A DNA stretch of 64,000 nucleotides, from assembly GCA_028023455.1 (NCBI GenBank), contig JAQFVV010006232.1:1376008-1440007 (forward strand), written 5' to 3'. Source of the stretch: Epiperipatus broadwayi (Eukaryota > Onychophora > Udeonychophora > Euonychophora > Peripatidae). Made by a program: the position numbers and the translations under genes. The notes under the pieces are model-generated. The model saw nothing but the letters and a program-made list of their open reading frames with translations. It ran no database searches and was not told the origin of the DNA. Every line of letters starts with the position of its first letter. The stretch's first letter is position 1. Positions 15,177 through 27,339 of this stretch are shown here, piece by piece.

Positions 15177-18100
15177 TTATAGACTGGATCTTTGTTTCAA
15201 GTGTGACCATGTGGCTGCAAACACATCTGGTTGAGCTAGGATGCTGTCTCTTTTTCTGAACAGTTCTAGTTTTATTGAATATGTTTCTGGGTGGCATCGA
15301 GGGTTATTAGCAAGTGCGAAAGTGCATCTGGTACACCAGTAGGCATAAAGGCTATAAGTTGCTGCATGAATAGCAGGGATGTTACCTTTTTTAAATGTAT
15401 TTATTATTTCATCAATTGAAATGATAGCCTTTCTGTATGTTGTAAACATTGTGTGACATATTATTTCTAGTGCACTGTAGGAATGAAGAAAATGATCTTG
15501 TGTCTCTTCTTCTCTATGACATAGCCCACACATGGGGTCTATATTTGTGTAGAATCTACGAAATCTGAGGAAATGTGTTGTGGGTAGAGCATTAAGATTA
15601 AGCTTAAGTAGAAAATCAAATAATTTTGGTTCTAATGACCATTTTTTGAATTGTTGCAGTAGTTGCTTGTTGTCTATCCCAAGAACTGGTGGATGTAGAT
15701 TAGGTATCTGGTTTGGGTTTAGTATATTATAAATGTCCCAGTATGTATACTTGTTGTCATTATTGAGTGCTATTTTGTTGTATATTGGCTTGAGTTCTTC
15801 AATCAGTGTGGATAGATATCCATATGAAAGGGGTCGTCTGTCTGTGGGTATTATACTAATTACACACTCCAGGTCTGGAAATCTTTTTATGGTTGCTGTT
15901 ATTAGATTTACTGATTTCTGTGTGTAAAAAACATTGTTTGTATGGAGTCCAAGTCCATTGCTATGTGGTGGTCTGCTCAGATTTTTTAAACAGATTGCCA
16001 CTGTCTTTCTCTTCCATATTAGTTTGTTACAGATTGATGAGATTTTTGATATGAATGTTTTTGCAAATTTGATTATAGGTGTGTAGTAGGTAATTTTTGT
16101 AATTATAAGTTGATTAAATAGTTCTACCTTTGTGTATATTGACAGGTATGACTTTTCAAGTGAGGTTGTGATTTTTTCAGCATCTTTTTTTAATTTATTT
16201 TGAATTTTTTGCCTCATTCCGTTGGTTCCAAGGTAGAATGGGAAACCAAGGAAAGCAGATGGTTTACCATTAAACATCTCTGTACAGTGCTTGCCTGTGT
16301 ATATTGACCATGCAGCAGTTTTATTTGTGTTAATTTTTAAATTAAAATTTGAGGTATAATTCTTGATTATCTCTTCTAATATGGGGAGGTTCTTTTTAGA
16401 GGGGAGGAAAATGGTTACATCATCCATATAGGCTATGCATGATATATTTAAAGCAGTGTTTGGAATTTGAATGCCTTTTATTTTTTTCTGTATCTCTATT
16501 AATAGAGGATTTATATATATATTGTAAAGAGCAAGGCACTGAGGGGGATCCTTGTGGGATGGATTGACTCAGTCTGAAGGTTGGTGAATTTTTCCCATTC
16601 AATGTGATGTGAATTTCACAGCTGAGTAGCAGATTCACTATTATATATAGTAGGGATGGAGGTATTGTTGTTTTTTTCAGCACATCTAATAATTTGGCTA
16701 TAGGCACTGAGTCAAATGCTGCCTCAATGTCTACTTAAACTATAATTGGTGCATATTTCTTTCTCTTTTTTTACTAATTCAATTACTGTTTTGTACATTA
16801 AGGCACCCTGGCCAATGGATGATCCGTTTTTGGCATATTGTGCTGATGATAACACAGGGAGTATATGTTGTTCTATTTTCTCCTTTATTACTCTTTCAAG
16901 AATTTTTATTCCTAAAGGTCCCATTGAAATTGGTCGTAGATTAGATAAAGATGATATTGCTGTTGGTTTTTTGTTAAATGGAACCATTGCACTTGGGTAT
17001 AGACTTTGTATGTTGTAAATTTTTTGGGATATGTAATTGGCTAAATCACACAGGTATTTGGCTGTGAAGTGACTAAGATGTTTGAACACAAATTTTGGAA
17101 TTCCTTGTGGTCCTGGGTGACATGTGTTTGTTATTGTTGCAAGTTGAAATACAATGTCAGTTGTTTTTATTGGTGTGTCTGTTTCAGGGTCTCCAAATAT
17201 GTCTTCATTTGGTGTGTACACTCTTTGTTTTTGCAGTTTTTTTTTAAAGTGGTGATATATTGGGTTTATCATGTTGTGTCCAGCTGTTATAGAGCAATCT
17301 ATTTCAAGTGCCATAGGAACTCTGACTGTGGATGGGCATCCCAGTGCCCACTGTATGTATGCTCTGGTCCAAGTGTGTTGTTGGGTAAGGTATATTTTTT
17401 CTTTTTTATTGCTACATATTGCTTTAGTGTGTTGCATGTATTGTTGTACATTTCTGTAAGTTTTTTTATTTGTGTTTGATTATCTGTAGTTGGTCTGGAA
17501 ATGGTTATTCTTTTATGTAGTTCATCTGCCAAAGCTAATAATCTGGTGGGGGGTGTTGAATTGCAGGTAATATCATTGATGTTGAAAGAAAGTATATTGG
17601 TGAATGCTATATACTTTTGTACTGGATTGAGTGACATGTTTTGAAGTTTTTGGAGCATTATATATGTTTCTGAATATAGGAATTCAGTTGTTTGTGCTGG
17701 AAGAAGTATTCACATAGTCTTTTGAAGGGCTATTGTTGTATTCTGTATTTTTGTTAGGTCTAGGGTGATGAACTGGGCAGCATGATCTGAGATTATAGAT
17801 GGACAGAGTTCAAGATTAAAATAATGATGTAACATTGGTGAGTAGAAACACAAATCAATAAGTGACTTATATCTATTGTTATTAAAAGATATTGAGTTTA
17901 ATGGGAGAAAACCTTCAGCACTCATAAGTGGGATTGTTATTTGATGGATCCATTTGGTGACAAAAGTTTGGTAGGTCATGTTGAAATCTCCCAGGAGTAT
18001 TATGGGATTTGGTGTTGCTGTAAGCATTGAATTTATTGTTGCTATTATTCTGGAGATGATGACAGGGCCTGGTGGTATATAGACAAATACTAGGTTAAGT

Positions 18101-18414
18101 GTGATATTTTTATGATGGAGTGTTATTATGATAAGATTAGAGTCAATATATATAATTTTAAAAGAATCAAAAGGGCAGTTGTGGGATATAATTATACCTG
18201 TGCCACCTGATGGTGATGATGATTGCCTTGAGCAGGCACAAAACCCTTGGCTGACTAAATATTTTGAAGGATCAATTTGAGAGCCACTGTATATTTTTGT
18301 TTCCAACAGCCCCAGTATGTGTGGTTGTGTTGTATGTAACCATTTTTTGAGTTCAATGAATTTTTTGATGGCATTTAAGCCTCTAATGTTTAGAGATCCA
18401 TTTTTTATCTTCAT
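15177..18414 (-). pseudogene. T2 ORF2: APE endonuclease, reverse transcriptase, C-terminal zinc finger (broken)
   Basis: ORF2 would nick the target and copy the element RNA into it. The N-terminus (MKIKNGSLNIRGLN) opens an APE-type endonuclease with GLLETKI (catalytic Glu), LLGDFNM, a SLIDLCFYSP segment and the SDH triad. The RT follows: CHPGPQGIPKFVF, NLRPISMGPLGIKILE, a DIEAAFDSV block, QGSP and the active site AYMDDVTIF. The C-terminal part has a CxLCHRxEET...H zinc finger whose last Cys is Ser here (HSYSAL). The frame is interrupted by one in-frame TGA at 17710-17712, where T6 has Arg, and by about three frameshifts (near 17300-17440, 16715 and 16425). About 1080 codons are represented, normal for a non-LTR ORF2. 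Confidence 0.85.
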
Positions 18415-18645
18415 GTTACAGGATAATTTTATAACAGGGTATTGATTTTTATTGATTTTTTAATTTTAAATTTTTGTTTATATTGCAGTAGATGGATGCT
18501 GATACATATTTAAGACTTGGTAGGGTTTATTATCAGTTTTTTCTTTCATTTAATATTGGTTCAGACTCTATACAGGCAATTTGTGATGAAACTGAACAGT
18601 TGTCCATTTGTTGTTGGCTTAAATCCATTTCTATTTCATCATTTT

Positions 18646-20086
18646 CTAAGTTGTATATGTCTGATGAGTTGTGCTTTTGGTCTGTTTTTTTGCCTTTTTG
18701 GATTCATGGTTTTTAGGTGATCTACCTGGCTTTCTTTTCCCCTCTGGTGTATTCTCTTGAATGGGTGGAAGAGGGGGTTCTATTGCATCCATTATGTTTG
18801 ATGCAGTTTTGTTTATTATTGTGGTTTGTTTTATTATTGGTGTACTTATATTATCTTGATTTATATTTTCATTATATAGCTGTGTGTTTATTTTTTGTTT
18901 GCTGATTTTTACTTGGTACACATTTTGTTTTATTGAGTTGCTGATCCTGTGATGTAATTACTGCATTTTGTGTTGTGGTTTCTTGAGAGTTATTTTCATT
19001 TGAATCTTGGGTGTCTATGTTAGTTTTTGTGTTATTATTTTTTTGGTTAGTTTTTGGGATTGGCAATTCTGCTCCATTATCATTTTTGTTCATGGGTGTT
19101 TGAACCTGTATTTTTCCAGTTTCTATTAGTGAGTTGTCAATTGATGTAGTGTTTTTAGAATATTTTTTTTCATCATCAGTGGGTTGCTCTGGGGAGAGGA
19201 TTTTGTTTTGTTCACAGTGATTGCCTTTTGTGTTATCACACTGAGTTGCTAGCTGGCCTCTCTGTCCACAGCCAAAACAATGTGGTTTTAAACCTCTTAT
19301 GTGAAGAGAGAGTGTTGCTTCTTGATCTGTAATTTGTGTTGGGATCGTGGCAGCATCTACACTTTTATGGAGTGTTATTTTAAATTCAAAATGATTACTA
19401 CATATCGGTATAGGTGTGTCTTTTAAATAAATTGGCTGTAGGGCAATTACTCTTCCAAACGGGTTTATCATTTTTTGAAAATCTTGTAAGTTGTATTTAA
19501 TATAAGTATTTTTAAGCACTCCAGTAATAATATTTTTCCGGTTTTCATCTATAATTATGAGTGCGTAATTATCGAGTGCTAAAATAGTGGATTGAAAACG
19601 TTCTTTTTGCTGCTGAGTATAAAAATCAATGGTTATATATCACGAATTTGGATGGTCTGCGATACAAGAGATTGTTTCCCATAGTTCATTTTGTGTAATT
19701 GCTTCATATAATAAAGCTTTTGGGAAATGATACAATGAGCATTGATTATCTGTTACTGCGAGTACTAGCAATGTTGGCAAAAAAAACCTACGAAAAGTTT
19801 CAAATAACATGTGAGGCACTGTATCATTGAAACGGTCCGTCACATTTTCAAGCGTTTCTTTTGTCCAGATTGCGGCTGGGGGTTGACGTTTCTCTTGAGT
19901 ATGTAGATCTAGATTTTTAATATCGTTTGTATTTTTTCTTCGGAAACGCGGTGTTTGGGTTGGTGCTGTAATATTGCTGTTGCTTTTAAGTATTTTTGCA
20001 TATGATATAGGTGATGTTGAAACTAACGATGTTGTTAATTTCATATTGGTGCTTAACTCGCTCACGCTTGACTGGGCAGTAGCCAT
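18646..20086 (-). pseudogene. T2 ORF1: gag-like RNA-binding protein with one CCHC knuckle (broken)
   Basis: ORF1 would package element RNA. The start at 20086 (MATAQSS) matches the MAT start of T6 ORF1. The central part is conserved with T6 (GLW/ELWETISCIADHPNS, then IYLKDTPIPICSNHFEFK). It is followed by one zinc knuckle, CFGCGQRGQLATQC, in which the canonical His has become Gln; T6 keeps CYTCGKRGHLATQC. The C-terminal third is Asn/Gln/Thr-rich and ends in a Lys-rich tail. A TGA at 19640-19642 replaces the Arg codon seen in T6, and a frameshift lies near 18900. About 230 bp separate ORF1 from ORF2. Confidence 0.8.
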
Positions 20087-20297
20087 GATTTATTATTTTG
20101 ACTCAAGTCAGTTTTTTTTTTTTAAAAAAAAGATATGAATACACACCGATATTTTCTTTAAAAATACTCTATTAATCTATTATATGATTTGATTTGTTCT
20201 GTACTATGTTTGTTTTGCGACTAACAAGTTGAAACAAAAGAAAAATATAAATACTTACCTCGGAGAGCTTAAAGATTGCTTCTTATCTCAGCAGAGC

Positions 20298-20298
<1 letters not shown>

Positions 20299-20333
<35 letters not shown>

Positions 20334-20340
20334 GATGATG

Positions 20341-20385
<45 letters not shown>
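20299..20385. repeat. (ATT)n microsatellite with an ATG interruption
   Basis: About 29 units are interrupted by GATGATGATG at 20333-20341. The array separates the 5' end of T2 (minus) from the 5' end of D1 (plus), so two different retroelements lie head-to-head across one microsatellite. Confidence 0.95.
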
Positions 20386-20408
20386 GTTCTTGATTTTTTA
20401 AATTTTTA

Positions 20409-21314
20409 ATGATGGATTTATGTTCTATTTGTAAAGAACTTTTACCAAAAAATGGTAATTTCGTATCCTGCTTTGGTTGTACGTCCGGTATGCACTTTGC
20501 ATGTGCATCGTTGAGTGATACTACTTACCGAAGAATGTCTATAAAAAAGAAGCAAGAATGGAGGTGTGCTGCTTGTAGAGTTAGTTTTTCTAAGGCTAGT
20601 GATGTTTTGGATTCATCTATGACTGCTAAAAATTCACCTGATTTAATTTTGGAGGAAATTTTGGCTAAATTAAAATTATTGCCGGTGATTCACAACACAA
20701 TTTCAGAGTTGTCTCAAGCAGTTGCTAATTTGCAGACAGAAGTTATTTCTTTACGTGAAAATGTGGATCAGAATAATCAAGAAATAATTCGTCTTTTCTA
20801 ATTCTTGTACTTCAAATGAGAATGAGATTTTGTTATTGAAAGATAAATTACATTCTATGGAACGATTTAATCTGGATCATGAAGTTGAAATACAGGGTTT
20901 GCCTTTTCAAGAAAATGAAAATTTGCCGTTAATTTTAACTAACGTGGCGGACAAGCTCGGTGTTTCAGATGTCGCTATAGATTTGGAAAACGTTTTTTGT
21001 ACAAAAAATAAATCAGGAGCTCCAGGTTTTGTTGTAGCTCGTTTTAAATCACGAAATTCTGCCATACAGTTTTTAATAAAAAAAAATCTGTTTTAACAGT
21101 TTCTCAAATTTTGCCTGGGGTTAATAATAACAAACGTATTTATATTAATCAGCGTTTGACTCCATTCAATAGAAGGCTTTTATGGTTGGCGAAACAGAAG
21201 TTACGTTCTGGTCAAGGTTTTGCATTCATTCATAATGGATCAGTGTATGTGAGAAAAGATTATAATTCTCCTCGTGTTTTAATTAGAAATGAAAGTGATT
21301 TGGAGTCATTCTGA
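20409..21314 (+). pseudogene. D1 ORF1: PHD-type finger, coiled coil, RRM-like and FP25-like domains (broken)
   Basis: This ORF1 would bind element RNA. It begins MMDLCSICKELLPK. Residues 5-58 form a Cys/His-rich PHD-type finger (CSIC, CFGC, MHFAC, CAAC). Residues about 85-130 form a heptad-rich segment suited to a coiled coil. After a frameshift near 20795 an RRM-like segment follows (HEVEIQGLPFQENENLP to GFVVARFKSR). After a second shift in a long A-run at about 21083 comes a C-terminal segment of the type shared with FP25-like ORF1 proteins (LTPFNRRLLWLAKQKLR). About 300 codons in total. Both shifts are single-base, so decay or assembly error are equally possible. Confidence 0.75.
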
Positions 21315-21326
21315 AATTTATTTATT

Positions 21327-24141
21327 ATGATAAATTCTGATTTGATTTCTCAGGAAAAAGATTTTGCTTCACTTAAATTATTTCATTTAAATATACGTAG
21401 CATTAGATGTCATTTTGATGAACTTGTAGTTTATTTAAATAATTTTCCTTTATTTCATTTTGATATAATTATTTTAACGGAAACTTGGATTTCTTTACAA
21501 GAACAAAATTTATATAGTTTGAATGGCTATACGAGTATACTTTCTCCTCGTATGCATTTACGATCTGGTGGTGTTATGGTTTTTATAAAAACCGGTTTAG
21601 ACTTTTCTTTCAATATTCCAACATTTAATACTGCAGAATGTATTTTATTAACTTTGAGACTCCCTAAATGTGTGCTTTCTATTTTGGCTATATATAGATC
21701 ATGTACAAGTAAAGTTTTGGATTTTGTTACTGAACTTGATTCTTTGTTATTAGATTTGGGTTCAGAATCTGCTGTTTTAATGGGTGATCTAAATATTGAT
21801 TTGTTAAATAATGCTTGTAAGTCTACTATAGATTATTTAAATTTACTTTATAGCTATGGATTTAGTCAAACGCTTTTTTCACCTACGCGTATAACTCCTA
21901 TATCTCAATCTCTTTTAGATCATATTTTTGTTAGATTAAGCCGCAGTTTATTTTCTGATTCGTCTCTTTCTAAATTATTTCTTACAGATCATTTTGCTAC
22001 TGAATTAAAAATATTGAATTGTATGGATAATATTAATGTTTGTGCATATGTTGAGAAATTATCTTTTTCTAAATTGAATTATTTATTATCTGTTCAGAAT
22101 TGGGATGAGATTTTTATGATAGATAATATAAATGATGCATTTTTGGGGTTCCAAGCTATTTGTTTAGATTTAATTGTAAAAGCAAAGTTTCATTTAAAAT
22201 TGACAAGTAAGAATAGAAGAAGATCTCTTTGGGTGACAGATGCGCTGGTATGTAAAATTAATCAGAGAAATGTGTTAAAATCTTTGGATGGCTCATCAGA
22301 TGTTTTAAAAAAACTTAATGTTGAAATTAAGTCTGATATTAGAAAGTTGAAGTTTAGATATTATCAAGAATTTCTTAATGATAAAAATGTTTCTTTGAAA
22401 TGGAGAACAATAAATTCTTTGATTAAAAAATCTTCTCCTGATCGTATTAAATGTATTAAATATAATGAAAGTTTAATTGAGTTACAGAATAATGAAAAAT
22501 ATTTAGCTGATCGGTTTAATGAGTATTTTGTAAATTTATCGATGCGTGATGTGCCTGAGCAGATTTTGTCTTCTTATTCAAGTTTGAATTCTTTTTTATA
22601 TTCTGATGTTTCTGAATCTCAGTTGTCTGTAGCAATTGATAGTTTAAAAAATGTCACTTCTTTTGGAATAGATGGTATAACACCTAAGATGCTTAAAGAA
22701 AATAAGGTTGCATTTTTGCCTGTTTTAGTTCATTTATTTAATTTATCTCTGGATCATTTCCAGAATGTCTGAAAGTTAATGTTATTACTCCTGTTTATAA
22801 AAAGGGTGATTCTACTCTTATGGTCAATTATAGGCCAATTGCTATTATTTCTGTTTTTTCTAAATTATTGGAAATGATTGTTAGGGATCAAATGTTGTCA
22901 TTTCTGTTTAAAAATAAAATTTTATCTGACTATCAATATGGTTTTCTTCCTGGCAGAAGTACATTAGATGCTTTAAAACATCATGTTCAGTATTTAACAT
23001 CTTCATTGGATCGGGAACTTAAAACATTGGCTATTTATCTTGATTTATCTAAAGCATTTGATTCTGTTAATCATAATATTTTGATTAAGCGTTGCTACTT
23101 GTATGGTTTTCGTGGATCTATTGGTAGTTGGTTGGAGAGTTATTTAAATGATAGGAAACAGTTTACTAATATTTATGGTACTATCAGTGATGTTGTCTTG
23201 ATTAATTCTGGAGTTCCGCAAGGTTCAGTACTTGGTCCTCTATTGTTTTTAATTTATATTAATGATTTATTTTCATTGAAGTTACATTCTAAGATTTTTG
23301 GTTTTGCTGATGATATTGCTTTATCTTGCAATGCTGTTTCTTATAATCTTCTTGAAAAATTAGTGAATGAGGATTTGGACTCAGTTGGTAAATGGTTGGC
23401 ATATAATTCATTGTTGGTCAATTTAGATAAAACAAAAGCTATTCTTTTTTCTTACAAGCGTACTTTTTTTCTCTTAAGATTAAAATTTGCTGTAAGTATA
23501 TTTTGCATTATAATAGTATATGTACTTGTGAGAATATTCCTTTGGTAGATAATTATTGTTATTTGGGAATATATATTGACTCCAGATTGTCCTGGACAAA
23601 TCACATTACCTATCTTTGTCAACGGTTACGTAATTTAAACTATATGTTTTATTATTTAGTTAAATTTCTTTCTAGGTCTGCTCTCATTTTTATTTACATT
23701 GCCTGTTATCAGAGTATTTTATCTTACAATATCATTATTTGGGGTAATGCTTCTCCACATATTTTATCTTCTTTGCGTGTTTTGCAAAATTATACTTTGC
23801 GCATTATTTTTGGTAGATCTCGTTCCTCTTCTGTTCGAGATATTTATATTGCATTTGGTTTATTTGATGTAAATCACTTATATCAATATAGAGTTATTTT
23901 TGATATTTTTTGTGCTAAACCTTTTCTGAATTCTAGAGTTTATGTTCTAAATACTCGTCTTTCTAATAAATTTCAATTACCTTTACCAAAATTTTTTAAG
24001 GAATCTAGTAGAAGACAATATGTTTATTCTGGGTCAAAGTTGTTTAATAAATTTGTATATGAATGTTCAATTGATCTGAATAATATTTCTTATATATCAT
24101 TCAAAAAATATTTGTGTCAATGGTTGTGTAGTATGTATTAA
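21327..24141 (+). pseudogene. D1 ORF2: APE endonuclease and reverse transcriptase (two frameshifts)
   Basis: This enzyme would nick DNA and reverse transcribe element RNA. The endonuclease covers residues about 15-240, with LKLFHLNIRSIR, ILTETWIS (catalytic Glu), LMGDLNIDLL, LLDHIFVR and LTDHFATE. The RT follows with FGIDGITPKMLK, NYRPIAIISVFSKLLE, YQYGFLPGRSTLDAL, YLDLSKAFDSVNH, SGVPQGSVLGPLLF and the active site FADDIAL. The C-terminal region WGNASPHILSSLRVLQN is typical of jockey/CR1-type elements. Frameshifts occur near 22765 and 23490. Otherwise no domain is missing; about 937 codons is a normal length. ORF2 starts 12 bp after the ORF1 stop. Confidence 0.88.
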
Positions 24142-24336
24142 TTTTGGCATTTATTTTATTTATTTAATTAATTTTATTTATTTCCTAAACTGTTCTTTTG
24201 AGTTTTTGATTGTATTTTTATTTAATTTATTTTTACATGTAAATTCCACACACAAGATTTTTCTTGTTTGGAGTTTTTAAATATTTGTGATGTACTTTGT
24301 TTTATTTCATAGAATAAATTGAATTGGAATTGAAAA

Positions 24337-24546
<210 letters not shown>

Positions 24547-25841
24547 GGTGTTCTTGTATTAAAAGGGAACTTTATTTAGACTAAGAAGTGGGTTACAGTT
24601 AGTTACTTTTGTTTGCACATGTTTATATTAGTGATCAAATTGATGTCTGTACATGTTTTAATATATATGACTACATAGGTCAGTGGAGTTTACATATATA
24701 AATATGACAAGGAATTAAATTAAATATATTTGTATTAATATATTCACATGTGTTTAGCTATTATTTATTTTGATATAAGTTCTATTTTAGTTGTATTATG
24801 ATGATATATTTATTTTAAATGTACAATTTAATGATTACACAACATTACAATATTTATTACAAACATGTACTGATAAAGTTCATTACTAGCTTGGTATGGT
24901 TTTCATATCTGCTGATAAATGTATTTGTTGGTAAAGCGAATCCATACCCTGGGTTATTGTGTCATTATTGATTGCCTATATAGTGGATGTTGTCTTTCAA
25001 ATTTTTCTAGTTCTGTTGCTGCTCATTTCTAAAGATTGCATGTTAGTTTAAGTGCATTAAAACTATATTTGAGCATATTTCCTCTGCTATACATTTTTGC
25101 ATAATCAGGTGGATTAATGGACTTAATTAAGAGTGGCATTGGCTTGAATCATTTTAGGTAGTGAAGCATACTGGATGCAGAATATATAGTCCAGTTGGAC
25201 TTTGGTGGTTAAAGAAATTGATGGCCTCAGTGCACACTGCAGTGTCTGAGATTGATGTGTGGAATGAGGAAATCTGGAGAAATAAAACTCAGTTGATGGG
25301 GTCAGATTAAATTTATCTGGATGGTGGTTGGTCACTCAAGGATGTATCTTTGGAATGATATGGTTTTTGTTGACGTAGAATCAGGTTAGAGTGGTAAAAA
25401 TCAGAGATAAAATTTAATTTTTAGATGTTAGTAAAAAAATTTTTTTTCTCAATGATGTTTATTCTTTGTATGCTATATAATTTTTGTCTCAAAGTATGTG
25501 TTTTATAGGTTTTCTTGGAGTTCAAATTTGGATACTTTTTCATATGACTGCTAGCCACCATTTGCATTGATTTTGTTGTTAAGTAAATGTTTATTTTTTA
25601 AAAAATGTCACTATTTAATTTTTAAGTATCAGAGAAAAGTTATTTTTATTTTAAGTATGTTTATTTTTTGTGTATATACATATTATTTTATCTCAAAGTA
25701 TGTGCATTGTACTTGTTTCTTGGATTCAAATCTGAAAACTTGTCTAGACTAGTCAAGGCCAGGTTTGCTGTGATACTACTATTACTACTACAACTGCTAC
25801 TTCTGCTATGGCTGCATTTGTGGCTACTGCTATTGCCACTG
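24547..25841 (-). pseudogene. Family T copy T3: probable decayed 3' relic
   Basis: Directly after the ATT array the plus strand reads AAAAGGGAACTTTATTTAGAC and then GTTACAG, which matches the family T 3' terminus (AACTTTATTGA...GTTAC in T2 and T9). No ORF2 motif could be recognised further in, so the body is either heavily decayed or a different sequence. Its right limit is set by a short ATT/ATG array at 25842. Confidence 0.4.
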
Positions 25842-25874
25842 CTATTATTATTATTATTATTATGATGATGATGA
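25842..25874. repeat. Short ATT/ATG microsatellite
   Basis: Seven ATT units are followed by three ATG units. By analogy with the other arrays this may mark the 3' side of the next family T copy. Confidence 0.8.
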
Positions 25875-27339
25875 GCATACACAGAATTTTATAGTTACAT
25901 TATTGTGTGACACATTCATAATGTTTGACACATTCATAATGTTTGAGGTTATATAGATTATGAATATCTACTGGGAATAGGTTTTTATAAATCATAATAC
26001 AATCATTGGATTACTATCACATTATTAGATTAATACATTGAATATGTACAAAGTATAGATGGCTGTGAATAATGATACAATTATAAGGTTATTTTTACAT
26101 TATTGATTAATAGATTTAATAATTTTGCTCATTGGGGAGCACATGGGCAAAACATTTACTTATTTATTTATACATGTTTAAAGATTACATAATTTATTGG
26201 GTGTACAAATTGTTTTACAAATATAGATTACATAGAATATATAGTGTTATATAAATGTATACAAAGAATAGGATCTGCAGAATATAGCTGATTATTTTAC
26301 AATAAATTTGGTCTATTTGATGAGTGTTTATGTGGGATATATGAGGAAGATTTTACATATTTATTCATACACACAGAGCTATATGGGGATTCCATTTACA
26401 ATGAAAATATTATTACTTTACAGAAAGTGTAATAGATTATCATAAAACTACTGTATACAGTTAATAATAGGAGTGTTATAAGATATAATAAATGGTCTAT
26501 AACAGGTATATTTGGATAAAAATGATAGTGCAGGTTGCTGTACTGTGGGAAATGCTGTTTAATCTTCAACCAAAAGATATGTATTCAGTTGACTGTTGGT
26601 TGAGGTTAAGATTTTGAGGTTAAGATTTTTCAACACATCTGGGGGTTTGTAAGTAGTTATTGCTGTGTCATTATTTTCAACTGTATGGCAATGATGCAAA
26701 ATGGGTGTGTATGTGAACTTTACTGTATGATGATTGTTGCTAATAACTGGAAAAATATTTTGATTTCTATTTTGTACATGGATGGTGTCAGTCTTTTGGC
26801 TTGGTTTATTTTGTAAAGTGTCTTCTAGTGAGTACATGTAACTTGGTAACAGGAAGGCAGTTTTCATAGGTATGGCATCCTGCTAAAACATGAGTTGACA
26901 TCACTGGCTTGTTGCCAAGGTCAAGCAGCTAGCTTCATTGTGGCTCATATTTTCTAGACCATCCAGGCTTCATTTTGCACTGTGGGTGAGGGTAGTTATT
27001 ACTATTGGTATGAAACATTTAATGAGGGTGTCTATGATTTGTATGGAGATTTTATTTATTATTAGAGTGGCTGTATTGGCTGCAGCTGGTCATTTTTTGT
27101 ATTATTGGAAGATTCTTTCTGAATTGGTTTCTTGCTTGTTTTATTGCATGGTCAGTTTATGCTTTGGGCTACAGATGTTGAAGGTCAATTTATAACAATA
27201 TTTTGAGCATTGTTAGTGTGTTTTATAGTCAAATTAATTAGTTATTTACTGGAGGGTAGATATTATTATTTGCTTACAAGTATAACTTGGTGGATTGGTG
27301 TTCATATTTTGGATTTAATCATGGGTTCTTTGACTGATA

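Larger units (their letters stand above)
14935..20298 (-). mobile_element. Family T copy T2: near full-length APE-type non-LTR retrotransposon
   Basis: This 5.36 kb element is read on the minus strand. It has a 5' UTR of about 212 bp, ORF1 (20086-18646), ORF2 (18414-15177) and a 242 bp 3' UTR. In element sense the 3' end carries TCAATAAAG about 20 bases before the terminal CTTTGAAA-like motif, and then the TAA array begins directly with no poly(A). The 5' end (AAAGCTCTGC) resembles that of T6 (AAAGTCTCGC), which suggests both are full length. Both ends abut ATT arrays (14657-14934 and 20299-20385), so a target duplication would be hidden in the microsatellite. The APE endonuclease excludes the R4/Dong clade, whose members insert in TAA repeats but use a restriction-like endonuclease. 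An L1/Tx1-like placement is likely but unproven. Confidence 0.85.
20386..24336 (+). mobile_element. Family D copy D1: PHD-ORF1 jockey/CR1-like non-LTR retrotransposon
   Basis: This is a 3.95 kb plus-strand element with ORF1 (20409-21314), ORF2 (21327-24141) and a 195 bp 3' UTR ending in GAATTGGAATTG, a pentamer-type tail, before the ATT array starts. A very short 5' UTR (about 23 bp) follows the upstream ATT array, so the 5' end may be complete or slightly truncated. The 3' UTR is essentially identical to the fragment at 56096-56330, which indicates recent activity. ORF2 type and tail fit the jockey/CR1/Daphne group. Confidence 0.85.

Noticed and set aside
16746-19000. Plus-strand open frames opposite T2 (16746-17018, 17069-17479, 18492-18905) and the similar ones opposite T6 and T7
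   Set aside because: They are shadows of the minus-strand ORF1/ORF2, with no motifs of their own.
14935-20298. Assignment of family T to the R4/Dong clade because of the TAA target
   Set aside because: ORF2 has a clear N-terminal APE endonuclease (LLETKI, GDFNM, SDH) and not a C-terminal restriction-like endonuclease.
25668-25882. Leu-rich and His/Asn/Ser-rich frames near 25.7-25.9 kb
   Set aside because: They come from a short CTG/CTA/ATT/ATG simple-sequence run, not from a gene.
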